This document shows, piece by piece, positions 8,806-19,135 of a DNA stretch of 64,000 bases. Below the pieces are notes generated by a model. The model searched no databases, was not told the DNA's origin, and was given only the letters and a program-made list of their open reading frames with translations. The position numbers and the translations under genes are program-made. The DNA comes from Akkermansiaceae bacterium (GTDB lineage Bacteria; Verrucomicrobiota; Verrucomicrobiia; Verrucomicrobiales; Akkermansiaceae), in contig JACKPZ010000011.1 of assembly GCA_024233135.1 (NCBI GenBank), positions 77,820-141,819 of the forward strand, read 5' to 3'. Each line of letters begins with the position of its first letter. Within the stretch, counting starts at the first letter, position 1.

Positions 8806-9681
8806 ATGACCCGATCGATCCCGTTCCTTTCTTTCCTCGCATGCCTGGTCCTGCCGCTCGCCTGTGCCGCGGAAACCCTCGACGACCAACCGGTCGAGAA
8901 GGACAGGGGAGCGGCGGGCAAAGAAGACGCCTCGTTGCCGACCCTCTGGATCATCGGCGACTCGACGGTGAAGGTCGGCACGCCGGGCCAGCGCGGCTGG
9001 GGCGACGAGCTCGCGCCGTTTTTCGACACCTCGAAGATCAATCTCGTCAACCGCGCCATCGGCGGCCGCTCGTCGCGCACCTTCCTGACCGAAGGCCGCT
9101 GGGATGAGATCCTCAAGGAGTTGCGGAAAGGCGATTTCGTCATCATGCAGTTCGGTCACAACGATGCCTCGCCGATCAACGAGAAGCCGCCGGTCAACGC
9201 GTCCACCCGCGCCCGCGGTGTCATCCGCAACAACAGTGACGAGACCGTCGATGTGATCAACATCCTCACCGGCAAGCCGGAGACCGTGCACAGCTACGGT
9301 TGGTACCTGCGCCGCTTCACGACGACGGCGAAGGAGAGGGGGGCCACCGCCATCGTCTGTTCGCCAATCCCTCGCAAGAGCTGGAACGAGGAAGGAAACA
9401 TCAACCGCGCCACCGCATCGTGGACACTCTGGGCGCGGCAGGCGGCGGAGCAGACCGGCGCGGATTTCATCGATCTCAACGAGATCATCGCCCGCTCCTA
9501 CGAGCGGATCGGCCCGGAGAAGGTGGAGCCTTTGTTTGCCGACCAAGGAACCCACACCTCACCGGAAGGCGCGGCGTTCAACGCGAGGGCGGTGGTTTCC
9601 GGGCTCCGCTCGCTGGACCGGAACCCGCTCGCCTTCGCGCTTTCGGCGGAAGGAAAAGCGGTGCCGGCCTTCGCGCCGTGA
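8806..9681 (+). CDS. Secreted GDSL/SGNH esterase, rhamnogalacturonan acetylesterase-like
   Basis: This exported 291-residue hydrolase has a signal peptide over residues 1-20. Block I is IIGDSTVKVG with the nucleophile Ser, block II contains the Gly of NRAIGGRSSRTF, block III is FGHNDAS, and the catalytic Asp-x-x-His pair is in DQGTHTSPEG. This arrangement is that of SGNH enzymes related to rhamnogalacturonan acetylesterase (CE12), which deacetylate pectic polysaccharides. I chose the ATG at 8806 because only it places the signal peptide at the N-terminus. The gene stands alone between convergent and codirectional neighbours. Substrate assignment is by family only. Confidence 0.85.
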   Translation: MTRSIPFLSFLACLVLPLACAAETLDDQPVEKDRGAAGKEDASLPTLWIIGDSTVKVGTPGQRGWGDELAPFFDTSKINLVNRAIGGRSSRTFLTEGRWDEILKELRKGDFVIMQFGHNDASPINEKPPVNASTRARGVIRNNSDETVDVINILTGKPETVHSYGWYLRRFTTTAKERGATAIVCSPIPRKSWNEEGNINRATASWTLWARQAAEQTGADFIDLNEIIARSYERIGPEKVEPLFADQGTHTSPEGAAFNARAVVSGLRSLDRNPLAFALSAEGKAVPAFAP

Positions 9682-9768
9682 GCGGCGAAGCTTGCGAAGG
9701 ACGTCGTTGCAAGCACGCCGTTCCGTGTGTTAGGTACGGGTCCAAACCCAAAACCCGATTCAGAATCC

Positions 9769-10986
9769 ATGGAAGAGCCCAGGTTTCCAGCCGGCCTCAC
9801 GCGCAGTGGGATGCTTCAGCAGTTGATGGATCACATCTCCGACAACATCTACTTCAAGGACCGCGAGGGACGCATCGTCCTGCTCAGCCAGTGGGGTGCG
9901 CGATGGTATGGCTATGACTCGCCGGACGAGGTGCTCGGGAAAACCGACGAGGATCTGTTCACCGCGGAGCACGCCACCGGCGCCCGCGCCGACGAGCTGC
10001 GGGTGATGGAAACCGGCGAGCCGGTGACAGGCATCGAGGAAAAGGAGACCTGGGCCGGCGGCCGGGAAACATGGGCCTCCACCACCAAGATGCCATTGCG
10101 CGACGACAACGGGAACATCGTCGGGATCTTCGGCATTTCCCGCGACATCACGGCGCAGAAGGAACACGAACTCCTCATCCAGCGGATGAAGGAGCAGATG
10201 GAGGCCGAGCTTCACCGCGCCAGCGAGGTCCAGCGTTCGTTCCTGTCCGCGCGGCGCGTCCGGTTTCCCGAAAGCCCCGTCGCGGGAGCCGGCTCCATCC
10301 ACGTCATCCACGAATACCGCCCGAGCGGCCCGGTGGGCGGGGATTTCTTCTGCCTGCTGCCGCTGTCCGATACGCGCGTCGGCATCTTCATCGCCGACGT
10401 GATGGGCCACGGCGTGGGCGCGGCGCTCACGATGTCCGCGCTCAACGCGATGGTCCGCAGCGAGGCCGCGCGGCTCGAAAACCCGGATGAATTCCTCCAA
10501 CGCCTCAACCGCCGCCTGCGCGAAGTCATCTCGCGCGAGGACGAGTTCGAGTTCATCACCGCGTTTTATCTGGTCATCGACACCGCGGACGGCATGACGC
10601 GCTACGCCACCGCCGGCCACCCCGCGCCGCTGGTGATTCGTGCGGAAACAAAACGCGCGGAGCGTTTGTTCGAGCGCGGCGAGCTGGGCGGACCGGCGCT
10701 GATGCTGATGAGGGAGCCGGCTTTCATGACCGGCGGGAACCGCCTCGCTCCGGGCGACCGCCTGCTGCTCTTCACCGACGGCATCACGGAAATGCCCTGC
10801 CGCGCCGACGGCGGCGAGGACATCGGGATCGACGGCCTCATCGACTGGCTCAACGAACATCCCGCCGACGTCCTCGCGGACCTCGTCGGCGGTGTCACCA
10901 CCGCCGTCCTGTCCCTTTCGAAGTCGATGGCGTTCAAAGACGACGTCTGCCTCGTGGGGGTCGAGTTCGAGGAGTGCGGAGAGTAG
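9769..10986 (+). CDS. PAS domain plus SpoIIE-type PP2C serine phosphatase
   Basis: The 405-residue cytoplasmic protein has an N-terminal PAS/PAC sensor (about residues 10-128, ending GISRDITAQK), a short coiled linker, and a PP2C-like phosphatase domain (about 165-402). The metal-binding Asp residues are in GGDFFCLL and FIADVMGHG, and a third acidic site is in LLFTDGITE and the final KDDVCLVGVE. Proteins of this plan (RsbU-like) dephosphorylate anti-sigma-factor antagonists. No STAS or anti-sigma partner lies next to it. The ATG at 9769 is preferred over the upstream GTG at 9727 because the PAS domain starts soon after it. Confidence 0.87.
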   Translation: MEEPRFPAGLTRSGMLQQLMDHISDNIYFKDREGRIVLLSQWGARWYGYDSPDEVLGKTDEDLFTAEHATGARADELRVMETGEPVTGIEEKETWAGGRETWASTTKMPLRDDNGNIVGIFGISRDITAQKEHELLIQRMKEQMEAELHRASEVQRSFLSARRVRFPESPVAGAGSIHVIHEYRPSGPVGGDFFCLLPLSDTRVGIFIADVMGHGVGAALTMSALNAMVRSEAARLENPDEFLQRLNRRLREVISREDEFEFITAFYLVIDTADGMTRYATAGHPAPLVIRAETKRAERLFERGELGGPALMLMREPAFMTGGNRLAPGDRLLLFTDGITEMPCRADGGEDIGIDGLIDWLNEHPADVLADLVGGVTTAVLSLSKSMAFKDDVCLVGVEFEECGE

Positions 10987-11107
10987 TTGCGGTTTCTCAC
11001 CGGGAATACCGGACAAGTTCGCCTTTCCACCGGCAGGCCGGAGATTCGCAGGGACGAAAATCCTTGCCCTGCGGGATGATGTTTTGCTTCCTCGGTGCGC
11101 AAATATT

Positions 11108-12112
11108 ATGAAACCACGTCTCTCGCTCGCACTTTTCCTCGGTTCGATCCTCCCCGCCGCCGCGCAAACCGACGTCGTCAAGGCCGACAACACCACCAGC
11201 ATGGTCAATGGCGGTTCCTGGGTCGGCGGAGTCGCCCCCACAACGATCGACACCGCCGTTTTCAACGACGTTTTCACCCAGACCGGCAACTTCGGCACCG
11301 GGTCTCCACCCCCGTCCTGGCTCGGATTCCGGGTCGAGGGCAGCACCGTGACCTCTTTGGTCAGTGTCAACAACACGACCTACGCGAACTATGTCGAGAC
11401 CGGCACCGGGGGCATCGACATGTCCGCCTCTCCCCGGGATTTCAAGGTCGTCGGATTCAACGTGAATGGCAACCAGACGTGGAACATCGCCAGCGGCCGA
11501 ACCCTCACGCTCGGCGGCACCCGCTTCAGCGGCACCGGAGATGTCGACATCACCGGCTCGGGCACCGTTGTCATCAACAACAACGGCTCGCCCGAGGTCT
11601 ACTCGGGCACCCTCTCGGTTTCCGGAGGCACCCTCGATCTCAACGCGCTCGCCGGCGGGGACGTCGTCGTCAATACCGGCGGCACTCTCGACAGCACCGT
11701 CGCCCTGCCTGGCAATCTCACGGTCAACGGCGGGTCCGCCACTCAGACCGAGGCGGTCAGTGGCGACCTTGTGGTGGGCGATGGTGCCAGTTTCGCCGGC
11801 GATGTGATTGTCGGAAACGCGACCATCGGTGCGAGCACCGGAGCCATCCTCACGATCGATCCACTTTCCACCGAAGCTCTCGACGCCCTCGATCTGACCC
11901 TCAACGGGACCAACACCGTGGCGCTCGGCTCCCTGCCGTCCAGTCCGGGGATCTGCGATGTCGCGCTTTACTCGGGCACCCTCACCGGCGGCGTCGCCAA
12001 CCTCCAGCTCGACCCCGCCGCGGCCGCGGGTTTCCGCAACGCGCCCGTGTTCGACGACACCGACCTCGGCGCGATCACCCTTGAATTCCGGCTCTTCGTC
12101 GTCAGCGCATGA
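11108..12112 (+). pseudogene. Autotransporter-associated beta-strand repeat adhesin, 5' part, cut by ISL3 element
   Basis: This is the N-terminal 326 residues of a giant secreted protein, starting with a clear signal peptide (LSLALFLGSILPAAAQ). It is followed by low-complexity Gly/Thr/Asn/Val beta-solenoid sequence such as GTLSVSGGTLDLNALAGG. The authentic sequence ends at ITLEF (12088). The last eight residues, RLFVVSA and the stop, are encoded by the left end of the inserted element. Removing the element and one copy of its 8-bp target duplication (1,296 bases, a multiple of three) restores the frame with the 3' part at 13386-17053. The restored gene has about 1,549 codons. Proteins of this kind are surface or secreted adhesin-like solenoids. 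Confidence 0.88.
12082..12089 (+). repeat. Left target-site duplication of the ISL3 element
   Basis: TGAATTCC directly precedes the left inverted repeat and is repeated exactly at 13378-13385 after the right end. Eight-base duplications are characteristic of ISL3-family transposition. Confidence 0.95.
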
Positions 12113-13377
12113 CGGAATGATGGCGGAGCTTGAGTTCGAGGTAGTCCAGATCCCGGTAGCCGCAGGCCTTGTGGATCATTCTTGAGACGAGATTGTTGAA
12201 GCCTTCGATCAGTCCCGATGTCAGCCCGTGTTTCACGAATCCGCAGACCCGCTCGCAATGTTGAGTGAAGCTTCTTGCAAGCCGCTGGAAGGGCGCGAGC
12301 CCGCTGGCATGGGCCAGTTCGCACCAGTTGGCCAGCGCCCGCCTGGCCCAGCCCTGGCACCGGTAGTTGAAGAGCGCGCGGAACTGCTCCTTGAGGATGT
12401 AGGCGGTGCTGATGGACTCGTTGGCTTCGAGCAGCAAGTCGAGCTTCCTGCGGCCGTCGGCATCGAGGTTCTCATGATTGCCGAGGATGAGGTAGCGCTG
12501 GCCCTTGATGAGCTGCCGGTCCTCCTTGCCCGCCCTGCGACACTGGGATCTGCGCACTTCGTCGACTGCCTGGTTGACGTTCATCACCAGGTGGAAGCGG
12601 TCGTAGACGATGTCCGCGTTGGGCAGCCAGGCCTCGACGGCGGCTTGGTAGGCTCCGGAACGGTCGATGCCGACGGCTGTGATGCCGGCCCGCTGTTCTT
12701 CGTCGAGCCGCTCGAAGAAGGACTCGACGCATTCCTTTTTGCGTCCCTCCTGCATGTGGAGAAGTTCGCCGGTCACGCCGTCGAGGATGATGGTGACGTA
12801 GCAGTGCCCTTTGCGGACGGATTTCTCGTCGATGAGGAGCTTGGCCAACCCGTCGAGGCATGGGGGCGGCGTGTCCGCCTCCAGGACGATCTTGTCGTAG
12901 CGACGCACCGTGGCGTCGCTGATCTCGAACATGGCGGCGACCTCGGAGTTGGTTGCAAGGGCGGCCCAAGAACTCACCAGCCGCATCAGCCGCCAGGTCG
13001 CCTGGCAGTCGGGATGGACCTCGCGCGGACAGGTGGTCGCGTAGCGGTCGCAAGACCGGCAGAAGCCCTGCACGGTGGGGAAGGTCAGATACACGATGGA
13101 GCCGTGCGGCATCGGGCAGTCCATCACCGCCCTGCGGCCGACCTTGTTGCGGGGGAGTCTCTCCTCGCAGTGGGGACACCGAGGGCCGGAACGCTTGTCG
13201 AAATCGAGGTTGATCTGCGCCCCGATCTCCTCGAACCTGATTTTCGTAACGACATACCCCTTGAAGGGCACCAAAGCCTTGATATTTCGGACTTTCACAC
13301 CCGTTCAAGGCCAGCCCGACAAGGGGATGTCACCTCGATTCTAACGAAAAGCCGTCATGCGCTGACGACGAAGAGCC
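12090..13377 (-). mobile_element. Complete ISL3-family insertion sequence, 1,288 bp
   Basis: The element is bounded by perfect 26-bp inverted repeats: 12090-12115 (beginning GGCTCTTCGTCGTCAG) and its complement at 13352-13377. It is flanked by the 8-bp duplication TGAATTCC. It carries one transposase gene on the minus strand. Intact ends, an intact transposase and an exact target duplication point to a recent insertion. No second copy is seen in this window. It interrupts the large adhesin gene. Confidence 0.96.
12102..13298 (-). CDS. ISL3-family transposase
   Basis: This intact 398-residue transposase catalyses movement of the surrounding element. The N-terminal zinc-ribbon (CPHC...CRSC...C, residues ~37-85) is the zf-ISL3 domain. 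It is followed by a helix-turn-helix region and the DDE_Tnp_ISL3 catalytic domain with Asp in LLIDEKSV, Asp in VGIDRSGAY and the downstream Glu in SGLIEGFNN near residue 370. The length is normal for the family. Its stop codon lies within the terminal inverted repeat, and its start is about 80 bases inside the other end, where its promoter must be. Confidence 0.95.
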   Translation of the reverse strand: MKVRNIKALVPFKGYVVTKIRFEEIGAQINLDFDKRSGPRCPHCEERLPRNKVGRRAVMDCPMPHGSIVYLTFPTVQGFCRSCDRYATTCPREVHPDCQATWRLMRLVSSWAALATNSEVAAMFEISDATVRRYDKIVLEADTPPPCLDGLAKLLIDEKSVRKGHCYVTIILDGVTGELLHMQEGRKKECVESFFERLDEEQRAGITAVGIDRSGAYQAAVEAWLPNADIVYDRFHLVMNVNQAVDEVRRSQCRRAGKEDRQLIKGQRYLILGNHENLDADGRRKLDLLLEANESISTAYILKEQFRALFNYRCQGWARRALANWCELAHASGLAPFQRLARSFTQHCERVCGFVKHGLTSGLIEGFNNLVSRMIHKACGYRDLDYLELKLRHHSVMR

Positions 13378-13385
13378 TGAATTCC
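13378..13385 (+). repeat. Right target-site duplication of the ISL3 element
   Basis: This is an exact copy of TGAATTCC at 12082-12089, immediately after the right inverted repeat. It marks the point where the adhesin gene resumes. Confidence 0.95.
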
Positions 13386-16300
13386 TCGCGGGCGACGACA
13401 TCACCTGGACCGGCGCGGTCAATTCCGACTGGGACATCACCACCACGCAGAACTGGGACAACGGCGCGGCCACGACGTTCTATCAACTCGACTCCGTCAC
13501 CTTCGATGACACGGCGTCGCAATTCTCCGTCGGCCTGGTCGATGATGTGGCGGTCGGTTCGATGACCTTCTCCAACCCGGTCAATGCCTACACCCTCAGC
13601 GGCGGCTCGATCACCGTCGGCGGCGGCATCAGCGCGGCCGGTGACGCTTCCGTCAACAGCCCGCTTGTGCTCGGGTCGGCACAGACATTCAGCGCCGCGG
13701 CTGGAGCCAACCTCAATTTGGGTGGCACCATCGATGCCGGTGGGAACGAGATCACGGTGGACGGCGACGGAACCGTGCGTTTCAACGACGGCGGCTCCGC
13801 CAATCAGATCTCCAACGGCGCGGGCATCGTGAAGAACGGCGCGGGCCTGCTCATCATGTCCGGCAAGAACGTCAACTCGGGAGATGTCACCGTGAACGCC
13901 GGCACCTTGCGCCTCAGCAACAACAACTGGCAGGACGCGAACTTCGGCGGCCGTTTGATCGTCAACTCGGGAGCTCTCGCCGAAGTCGATACCCAGACCT
14001 TCGGTTACTTCGGACGCCCCGTGGACATCAGCGGCGGCACGGTGACGGCGATCGGTGGCGGCCTCTACGTGGGAACCGGAGGCGGAACCTGCAATTGGAA
14101 CGGAGCCACCTTCAACGATACCGGCGGCTCGAATATCCGCGCCCGCGGGACCTTCGCCATCGGAGGAAGCGCTCCGACCACCGTGGACGTCGATACATGG
14201 CAGGTATTCGCGAACATCACCTTCGACGTCGCGGATGCCACCAGCGACGACGCGGCGGATCTCGTCTTCAGCAGCGCTTCGGTCACCGACAACGGAAATG
14301 TCACGATCGACAAGGATGGCGTGGGCACCCTCACCTTGAACGCCCCGCTGACTCTCGATGGAGCAAGCTCGGCGTTTCACGTCAATGCCGGCACGGTCAT
14401 CCTCAACAGCACCTCCGGCGGCTCGGACGCCGCCCCGTGGACCGTCGCGGACGGCGCGACCCTCGGCGGCGAGGGCTCGATCGGAGGCTCTCTCATCCTG
14501 GGTTCCAGCACCGGCGCCGGACTCGCCATCGATCTCTCCACGGCGGAAACCTTCGGCGTGGGCGGCGACCTCACGCTCAACGGCACCTCGACCGTTTCGC
14601 TCTCCGGCACGCCGAACAATTCGAGCGCGATCGCCGTCATGACCTTCGGCGGCACCCTGACCGGCACCCCCGCGACGGCGTTGGCCGTGGAACCTGCGGA
14701 TGCCGCCCACTACCGGTCCACCGCCTTCAGCACGGTCGGCAACACGATCATCCTCGACCTCGGCAGCACGTCGCTCACATGGAACACGGGAACCTGGGAC
14801 GTCGGCAACGACTCCAACTGGAATAGCGGCACCGATCAGTTCTTCTGGGGCGACACGGTCACCTTCGATGACACCGCCTCCAGCGGTTCCGTCACGATCG
14901 ATGCGGGAAGCGGCGAGATCGCCCCGTCGTCGGTGGTCGTCGACAACTCGAGTGTGGCCTACACGTTCACCGGTGACATCATCGCGGGCGGCGCCTCGTT
15001 GACGAAGAACGGCAGCGGGACGCTCACGTTGTCGAACGGATCGAACAGCTACAGCAACGGAACCGTCATCAACGACGGAACCCTGGTGATCGGTGCGAAC
15101 GACACCCTGCCCATCGGCGGCGACCTCGCGGTCAACAACCCCGGCGTGTTCGACATGGCCGGCTTCGACCAATCGGTCGGCGCGCTTTCCGGCGACGGAT
15201 CGATCACCACTGGCGGAGGCTCCCTGAGCGTCGTCTCCGGTTCGTTCTCCGGCATCATCTCCGGCTCCGGATCGTTGGTCGCATCCGGCCCCGGCACGCT
15301 CGCGCTGAGCGGAACCAACAACTACTCAGGCACCACCACCATTGACGCCGGCGCAACCCTGCAGGTCGGCGACGGCGGTACGAGCGGAGCGATCGGATCG
15401 GGCGCGCTGACGAACAACGGCACGCTCGCCTACGCGCTCTCCAGCGATGTCACCGTGAGCAACCTCTCGGGAAGCGGCGGACTCCAGCAGGTCGGCCCGG
15501 GCACGATGTTCCTCAGCGACGACACCAACACCTACAGCGGTGGCACCACGATCAGCGGCGGCACGCTGCAGGTTGGCACCGGAGGCACCACCGGCACCCT
15601 GCCCGCCGGTCCGCTCGTCAACGACGGCGTCCTGGTTTTCGATCGTTCCGATGACATCACCGTCACGGACATCACCGGTGGCGGCGAGATCGTGCAACAG
15701 GGAACCGGCACCTTGTTCGTGGACGGAACCACCGTTTCGAATTCGGGCACCGATTACCTCACCTGGTTCTTCAACGCGGGCACGGTGAGCGTCAGCAGCC
15801 GTGCCGAGCTCCATGACGGCGGCATCAACGCGGCGAACACCGTTTTCACCTTTGATGGTGGCACCCTGCGTTTCGATGGCTGGAACAGCGGGGAAACCTT
15901 CGGTGCCTACAAGCGGGTCCTGCTCAACGCGGGCGGCGGCACCCTCTCGCCGGATTCCGGCGTGACGGCCGAGATCGACAGCGCGGTCGAAGGCACCGGA
16001 AACCTGACCAAGGAAGGTGATGGAACGCTTGTGCTCTCCGCCTCGAATTCGTTCACAGGAAACACAACGATCTCCGCCGGCATCCTCGCGCTCGCCAACG
16101 GCAACGCGCTCGGCTCTTCGCCGGTGATCGATATCCAATCGGGCGGCGAGCTCGATGTGGACAGTGTGTCCGGTTTCACCCTCGCCACCGGCCAGATCTT
16201 GATGGGCAACGGCGATATCTACGGTGATCTCGCCACCGGCGACGGCTCGCTCGCTCCGGGTGCCTCGGCCGGAACGCTCACCTTCAATGACGGCCTCACG

Positions 16301-17053
16301 CTCGACTCCGGTGGTTCGTTCGCATGGGAGGTCGGGGACTGGACCGGTGCCGCCGGCACCGGCTACGACACGGTGGATGCGACCGCGCTCGACGTCACAT
16401 CGTCCGGCGCCGACCCGTTCACCATCGTCGTCAGCGACGTCGGCGTGACGAATTTCACCGACGCGCCCCAGACCTTCGTTCTCGCCACCTCGATGCTCGC
16501 AGTCACGGGTTTCGATCCGGGCGACATCGTGGTGGACGACAGCGGCTTCACGAGTGGCAGCGGAACCTGGACGGTCTCCCTGAGCGGGGACAGCTCTCAG
16601 CTGCTTCTCGACTACACGCCTGGCTCCGACTTCGCGGGATGGATCGACGGCTACTTCCCCGGAGAAACCGATCCCGCCATCGTCGGCTTTGATGCGGATC
16701 CGGATTTCGACGGCATCTCCAACGGACTCGAGCAGTTCTTCGGCACCGCCCCGGATGAATTCAACGTGGGAACCACGATCACCGGCTCCGCCTCGGGCAG
16801 CGTGACCTTCACCCACAGCCGGACCAACGATCCGGCCACCGACGTCACAGGTTCCTACGAGTGGTCCTCCGACCTGTCCGAATGGAGCGCGTCCGGCGCC
16901 ACCGACGGCAACGGTGTCACCGTGACCATCGCCGACTCGGTCATCGTCGACAACAACGCTCCGGACAACGACACCGTCGAAGTCACCGCCACCATCACCA
17001 GTGGCTCCGCCGCGAAGCTCTTCGTCCGCGTGGTCGCGGAGAAAAATCCCTGA
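13386..17053 (+). pseudogene. Autotransporter-associated beta-strand repeat adhesin, 3' part
   Basis: This is the remaining ~1,220 residues of the split adhesin, in the same frame as the 5' part once the element is removed. It contains repeated autotransporter-associated beta-strand (PATR) units such as LTKNGSGTLTLSNGSNSYS, LALSGTNNYSGTTTIDAGAT and LTKEGDGTLVLSASNSFTG, which build an extracellular solenoid. Near the C-terminus, GFDADPDFDGISNGLEQFFG is a calcium-binding-like DxDxDG segment of the type seen in verrucomicrobial secreted proteins, followed by a beta-rich tail. No outer-membrane beta-barrel or PEP-CTERM sorting signal is visible. Without its signal peptide this part is probably not exported, and whether it is expressed from an internal start is unknown. 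Confidence 0.88.
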
Positions 17054-17081
17054 GCCGACTGCTTTCGCGGCACTGCTCCAG

Positions 17082-17112
17082 CCGGCCGGCCCGTCCCCGG
17101 GTCGGCCGGTTT
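17082..17112. terminator. Hairpin between convergent genes
   Basis: CCGGCCG (17082-17088) pairs with CGGCCGG (17103-17109), followed by TTT, with a further CCCG/CGGG pairing inside the loop. It lies in the 63-base gap between the convergent adhesin and beta-helix genes and is a reasonable terminator for the adhesin transcript. Confidence 0.45.
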
Positions 17113-17116
17113 GGCT

Positions 17117-19057
17117 TCAGGGGTTTGCGCCGGCGAGGTTCCTCCACGCCTCGTCGCCTCGCACGCCCGCGGCGCGGGTGTCGAAGGGCTTGAAGCCGAT
17201 TTTGTCCGCGGCGGATTCATCGCGGAAACGGAAGTCGCCGTTCGCCGCGTCTTCGAATCCCGGATCCGCGACGAGCGAACTGGTGTCTTTCCCCGCCTTC
17301 CTCCACTCGTCGAGACGCATGCCGAAACACGCGACGGGGCCACCGTCTGTGCGCCACAGCAGGTTGCGGTCGCACTCGATCCGGCCGTCTTTCCCGCCGC
17401 CGCCCCACAGCGGGCCCTTGTCCCAAAGTACGATGTTTCCCGTAAACCGGAACGAGACATGGCCCTCGGTGCGGGTGAACTGGAGTTGTTGGTCGCGGGC
17501 GAAGGCGAAGATGTTGTTCCGCACGATGTTCTCCTTGCCGTAGTGCTGGTGATAGCCGCCGGTGGTGGTTCGGTAGACGAGGTTGTTCTCCATCACGATG
17601 CCGGTGCTGCCTTCGTCGTTGTAGAGCCCCCAGCCGCCGTAGGCGTAGGAAACGATGTCATGGATCCGGTTGTGGGAAAGCGTCGTGCCCTCGGACGGTC
17701 CGAGCGTGTAGATGCCGCCCATGTCGCTGAGCAGGCCGTCGCCGATGTGATGGATGTGGTTGAAGTCGATCCGGTTCCGCTGCGCCCCGCTCTCCGCATA
17801 ACCCCAGCGCCAGCCGACGGAGACGCCGGTGTAGGGGAAATGGCTGATCTCGTTGTGAACGATCCGGTTGTCCGGACTGTGGCCGATCCACACGCCCACG
17901 GCGCACGGAAACACCTTGCCGCCATCGCGGATGATGCAGTCTTCCACCGAGTTTCCGCCGGTGTTTTTCCCCATCTCCATCGAGCCGATCCTCACGCCGC
18001 CCGCGCCGAGGTCGTGGAGATAGGTCGATTTCACATGGCAATCCGTGCAGCCGTTGCGGAACCAGATGCCGTAGATGCCGGTTCGTGCGATCTCGCAGTT
18101 GGTGAAAACCACATCCCGCGCGTGATCCACCTGCACCACGGCGGGAATCGGCGCGGCGGCCTGCGCCGACTCGAATCCCTCCGGCGGACAGATCCACCCG
18201 CCGTGTTGAAACGAGATGCCATCGATCTCGACATGGCTCACCGGTGCGTCCGCACGCCCTTCGATCCGCAGCAACGCATCGACGACCGGCGCGATCACCT
18301 CCGCGCCATCCGGTGATTCACCGGGGTGGGGGAGATAGGTCAAGATGCCGTCGCGATCGAGAAACCACTCGCCGGGTTCGTCGAGCGCGGCGGCGAAGTT
18401 CTCGAAGACGATGCCGGTTTTGCCATCCCAACGGTTCCACGGTTTCATCGGGCTGCCGCGTGTGGCGAGCTTGTCGCCGTCGATCGATTCGAGGAAACGC
18501 CGGGTGTTGTCCCACTTGTGATAGGCGAGCATCTGGACGCGGGCGAAATCAGCCGGCGCGAGGTCTCGCAACAGCGCGAGGTCCTCGGCCTTCATTGTGA
18601 TGGTCTGGCGCGCCATCGTTTCATCCTGCTTCTCCTCCCCGACCTCGCTCACATGGAAGAAGCCCGAGTCCGGTTCGCGGGCGCGCACGGCCCGCCTGCC
18701 GTTCACCCATAGTTGCTCGAAGGCGGGGCCCTCCACCTTCGTCCGCCAGCGGCCGTCATCGCCGACCTTCCAGCTACCGATCCTCCGCCCGCCGGAAACC
18801 ACCGGCTTCGCTCCGGGCGCGGCGATCAAACGGAGCGGCGCCGACTCCGTGCCCGAGTCCTCCGGTCCCAGCACGATGGGTTTTTCGATCCGGTGGATGC
18901 CGTCGGCGAAAACAATCTCCACCGCCTCGTCCGGATGCGCGTTCCGCAACTCGCGCGCTTTTGCAAGCGCCTGTTCTGGGTCGTCTCCCGGCCCGATGCC
19001 GACCACAGCGGAAGCGGCGGCGACCACGGAGGTCAACCAGATCAAGATCGCTTTCAC
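17117..19057 (-). CDS. Secreted right-handed parallel beta-helix protein
   Basis: The 646-residue product begins (GTG at 19057) with a hydrophobic signal segment, AILIWLTSVVAAASAVVG. The region up to ~residue 330 includes a jelly-roll-like part (VVSGGRRIGSW). The core, ~residues 260-560, has many short beta-helix turns with Asn/His/Gly-rich ladders such as IVHNEISHFPYTGVSVGWRW, IDFNHIHHIGDG and IVMENNLVYRTTTGGYHQHY. This is the fold of pectate lyases, polygalacturonases and other glycan-active enzymes, and the family is common in polysaccharide-degrading Bacteroidota and Verrucomicrobia. Catalytic residues cannot be identified by eye. An in-frame ATG at 19123 would place 22 extra polar residues before the signal peptide. 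Confidence 0.82.
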   Translation of the reverse strand: MKAILIWLTSVVAAASAVVGIGPGDDPEQALAKARELRNAHPDEAVEIVFADGIHRIEKPIVLGPEDSGTESAPLRLIAAPGAKPVVSGGRRIGSWKVGDDGRWRTKVEGPAFEQLWVNGRRAVRAREPDSGFFHVSEVGEEKQDETMARQTITMKAEDLALLRDLAPADFARVQMLAYHKWDNTRRFLESIDGDKLATRGSPMKPWNRWDGKTGIVFENFAAALDEPGEWFLDRDGILTYLPHPGESPDGAEVIAPVVDALLRIEGRADAPVSHVEIDGISFQHGGWICPPEGFESAQAAAPIPAVVQVDHARDVVFTNCEIARTGIYGIWFRNGCTDCHVKSTYLHDLGAGGVRIGSMEMGKNTGGNSVEDCIIRDGGKVFPCAVGVWIGHSPDNRIVHNEISHFPYTGVSVGWRWGYAESGAQRNRIDFNHIHHIGDGLLSDMGGIYTLGPSEGTTLSHNRIHDIVSYAYGGWGLYNDEGSTGIVMENNLVYRTTTGGYHQHYGKENIVRNNIFAFARDQQLQFTRTEGHVSFRFTGNIVLWDKGPLWGGGGKDGRIECDRNLLWRTDGGPVACFGMRLDEWRKAGKDTSSLVADPGFEDAANGDFRFRDESAADKIGFKPFDTRAAGVRGDEAWRNLAGANP

Positions 19058-19135
19058 GTGTCTCGCTACCCGTGCGGGACAAGGAATCTTTCCTCTCTTG
19101 CCTCCCGAGGTCCATATCTCCATCGTGCATGTGTC

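Noticed and set aside
13355..16816. Long minus-strand open frames opposite the adhesin
   Set aside because: They are antisense shadows of a repetitive GC-rich gene: no signal peptide or domain, and arginine/glycine/valine-rich translations typical of non-coding frames.
17111..18316. Plus-strand 401-codon frame opposite the beta-helix gene
   Set aside because: It is antisense to a protein with clear beta-helix turns and a signal peptide, and its own translation has neither.
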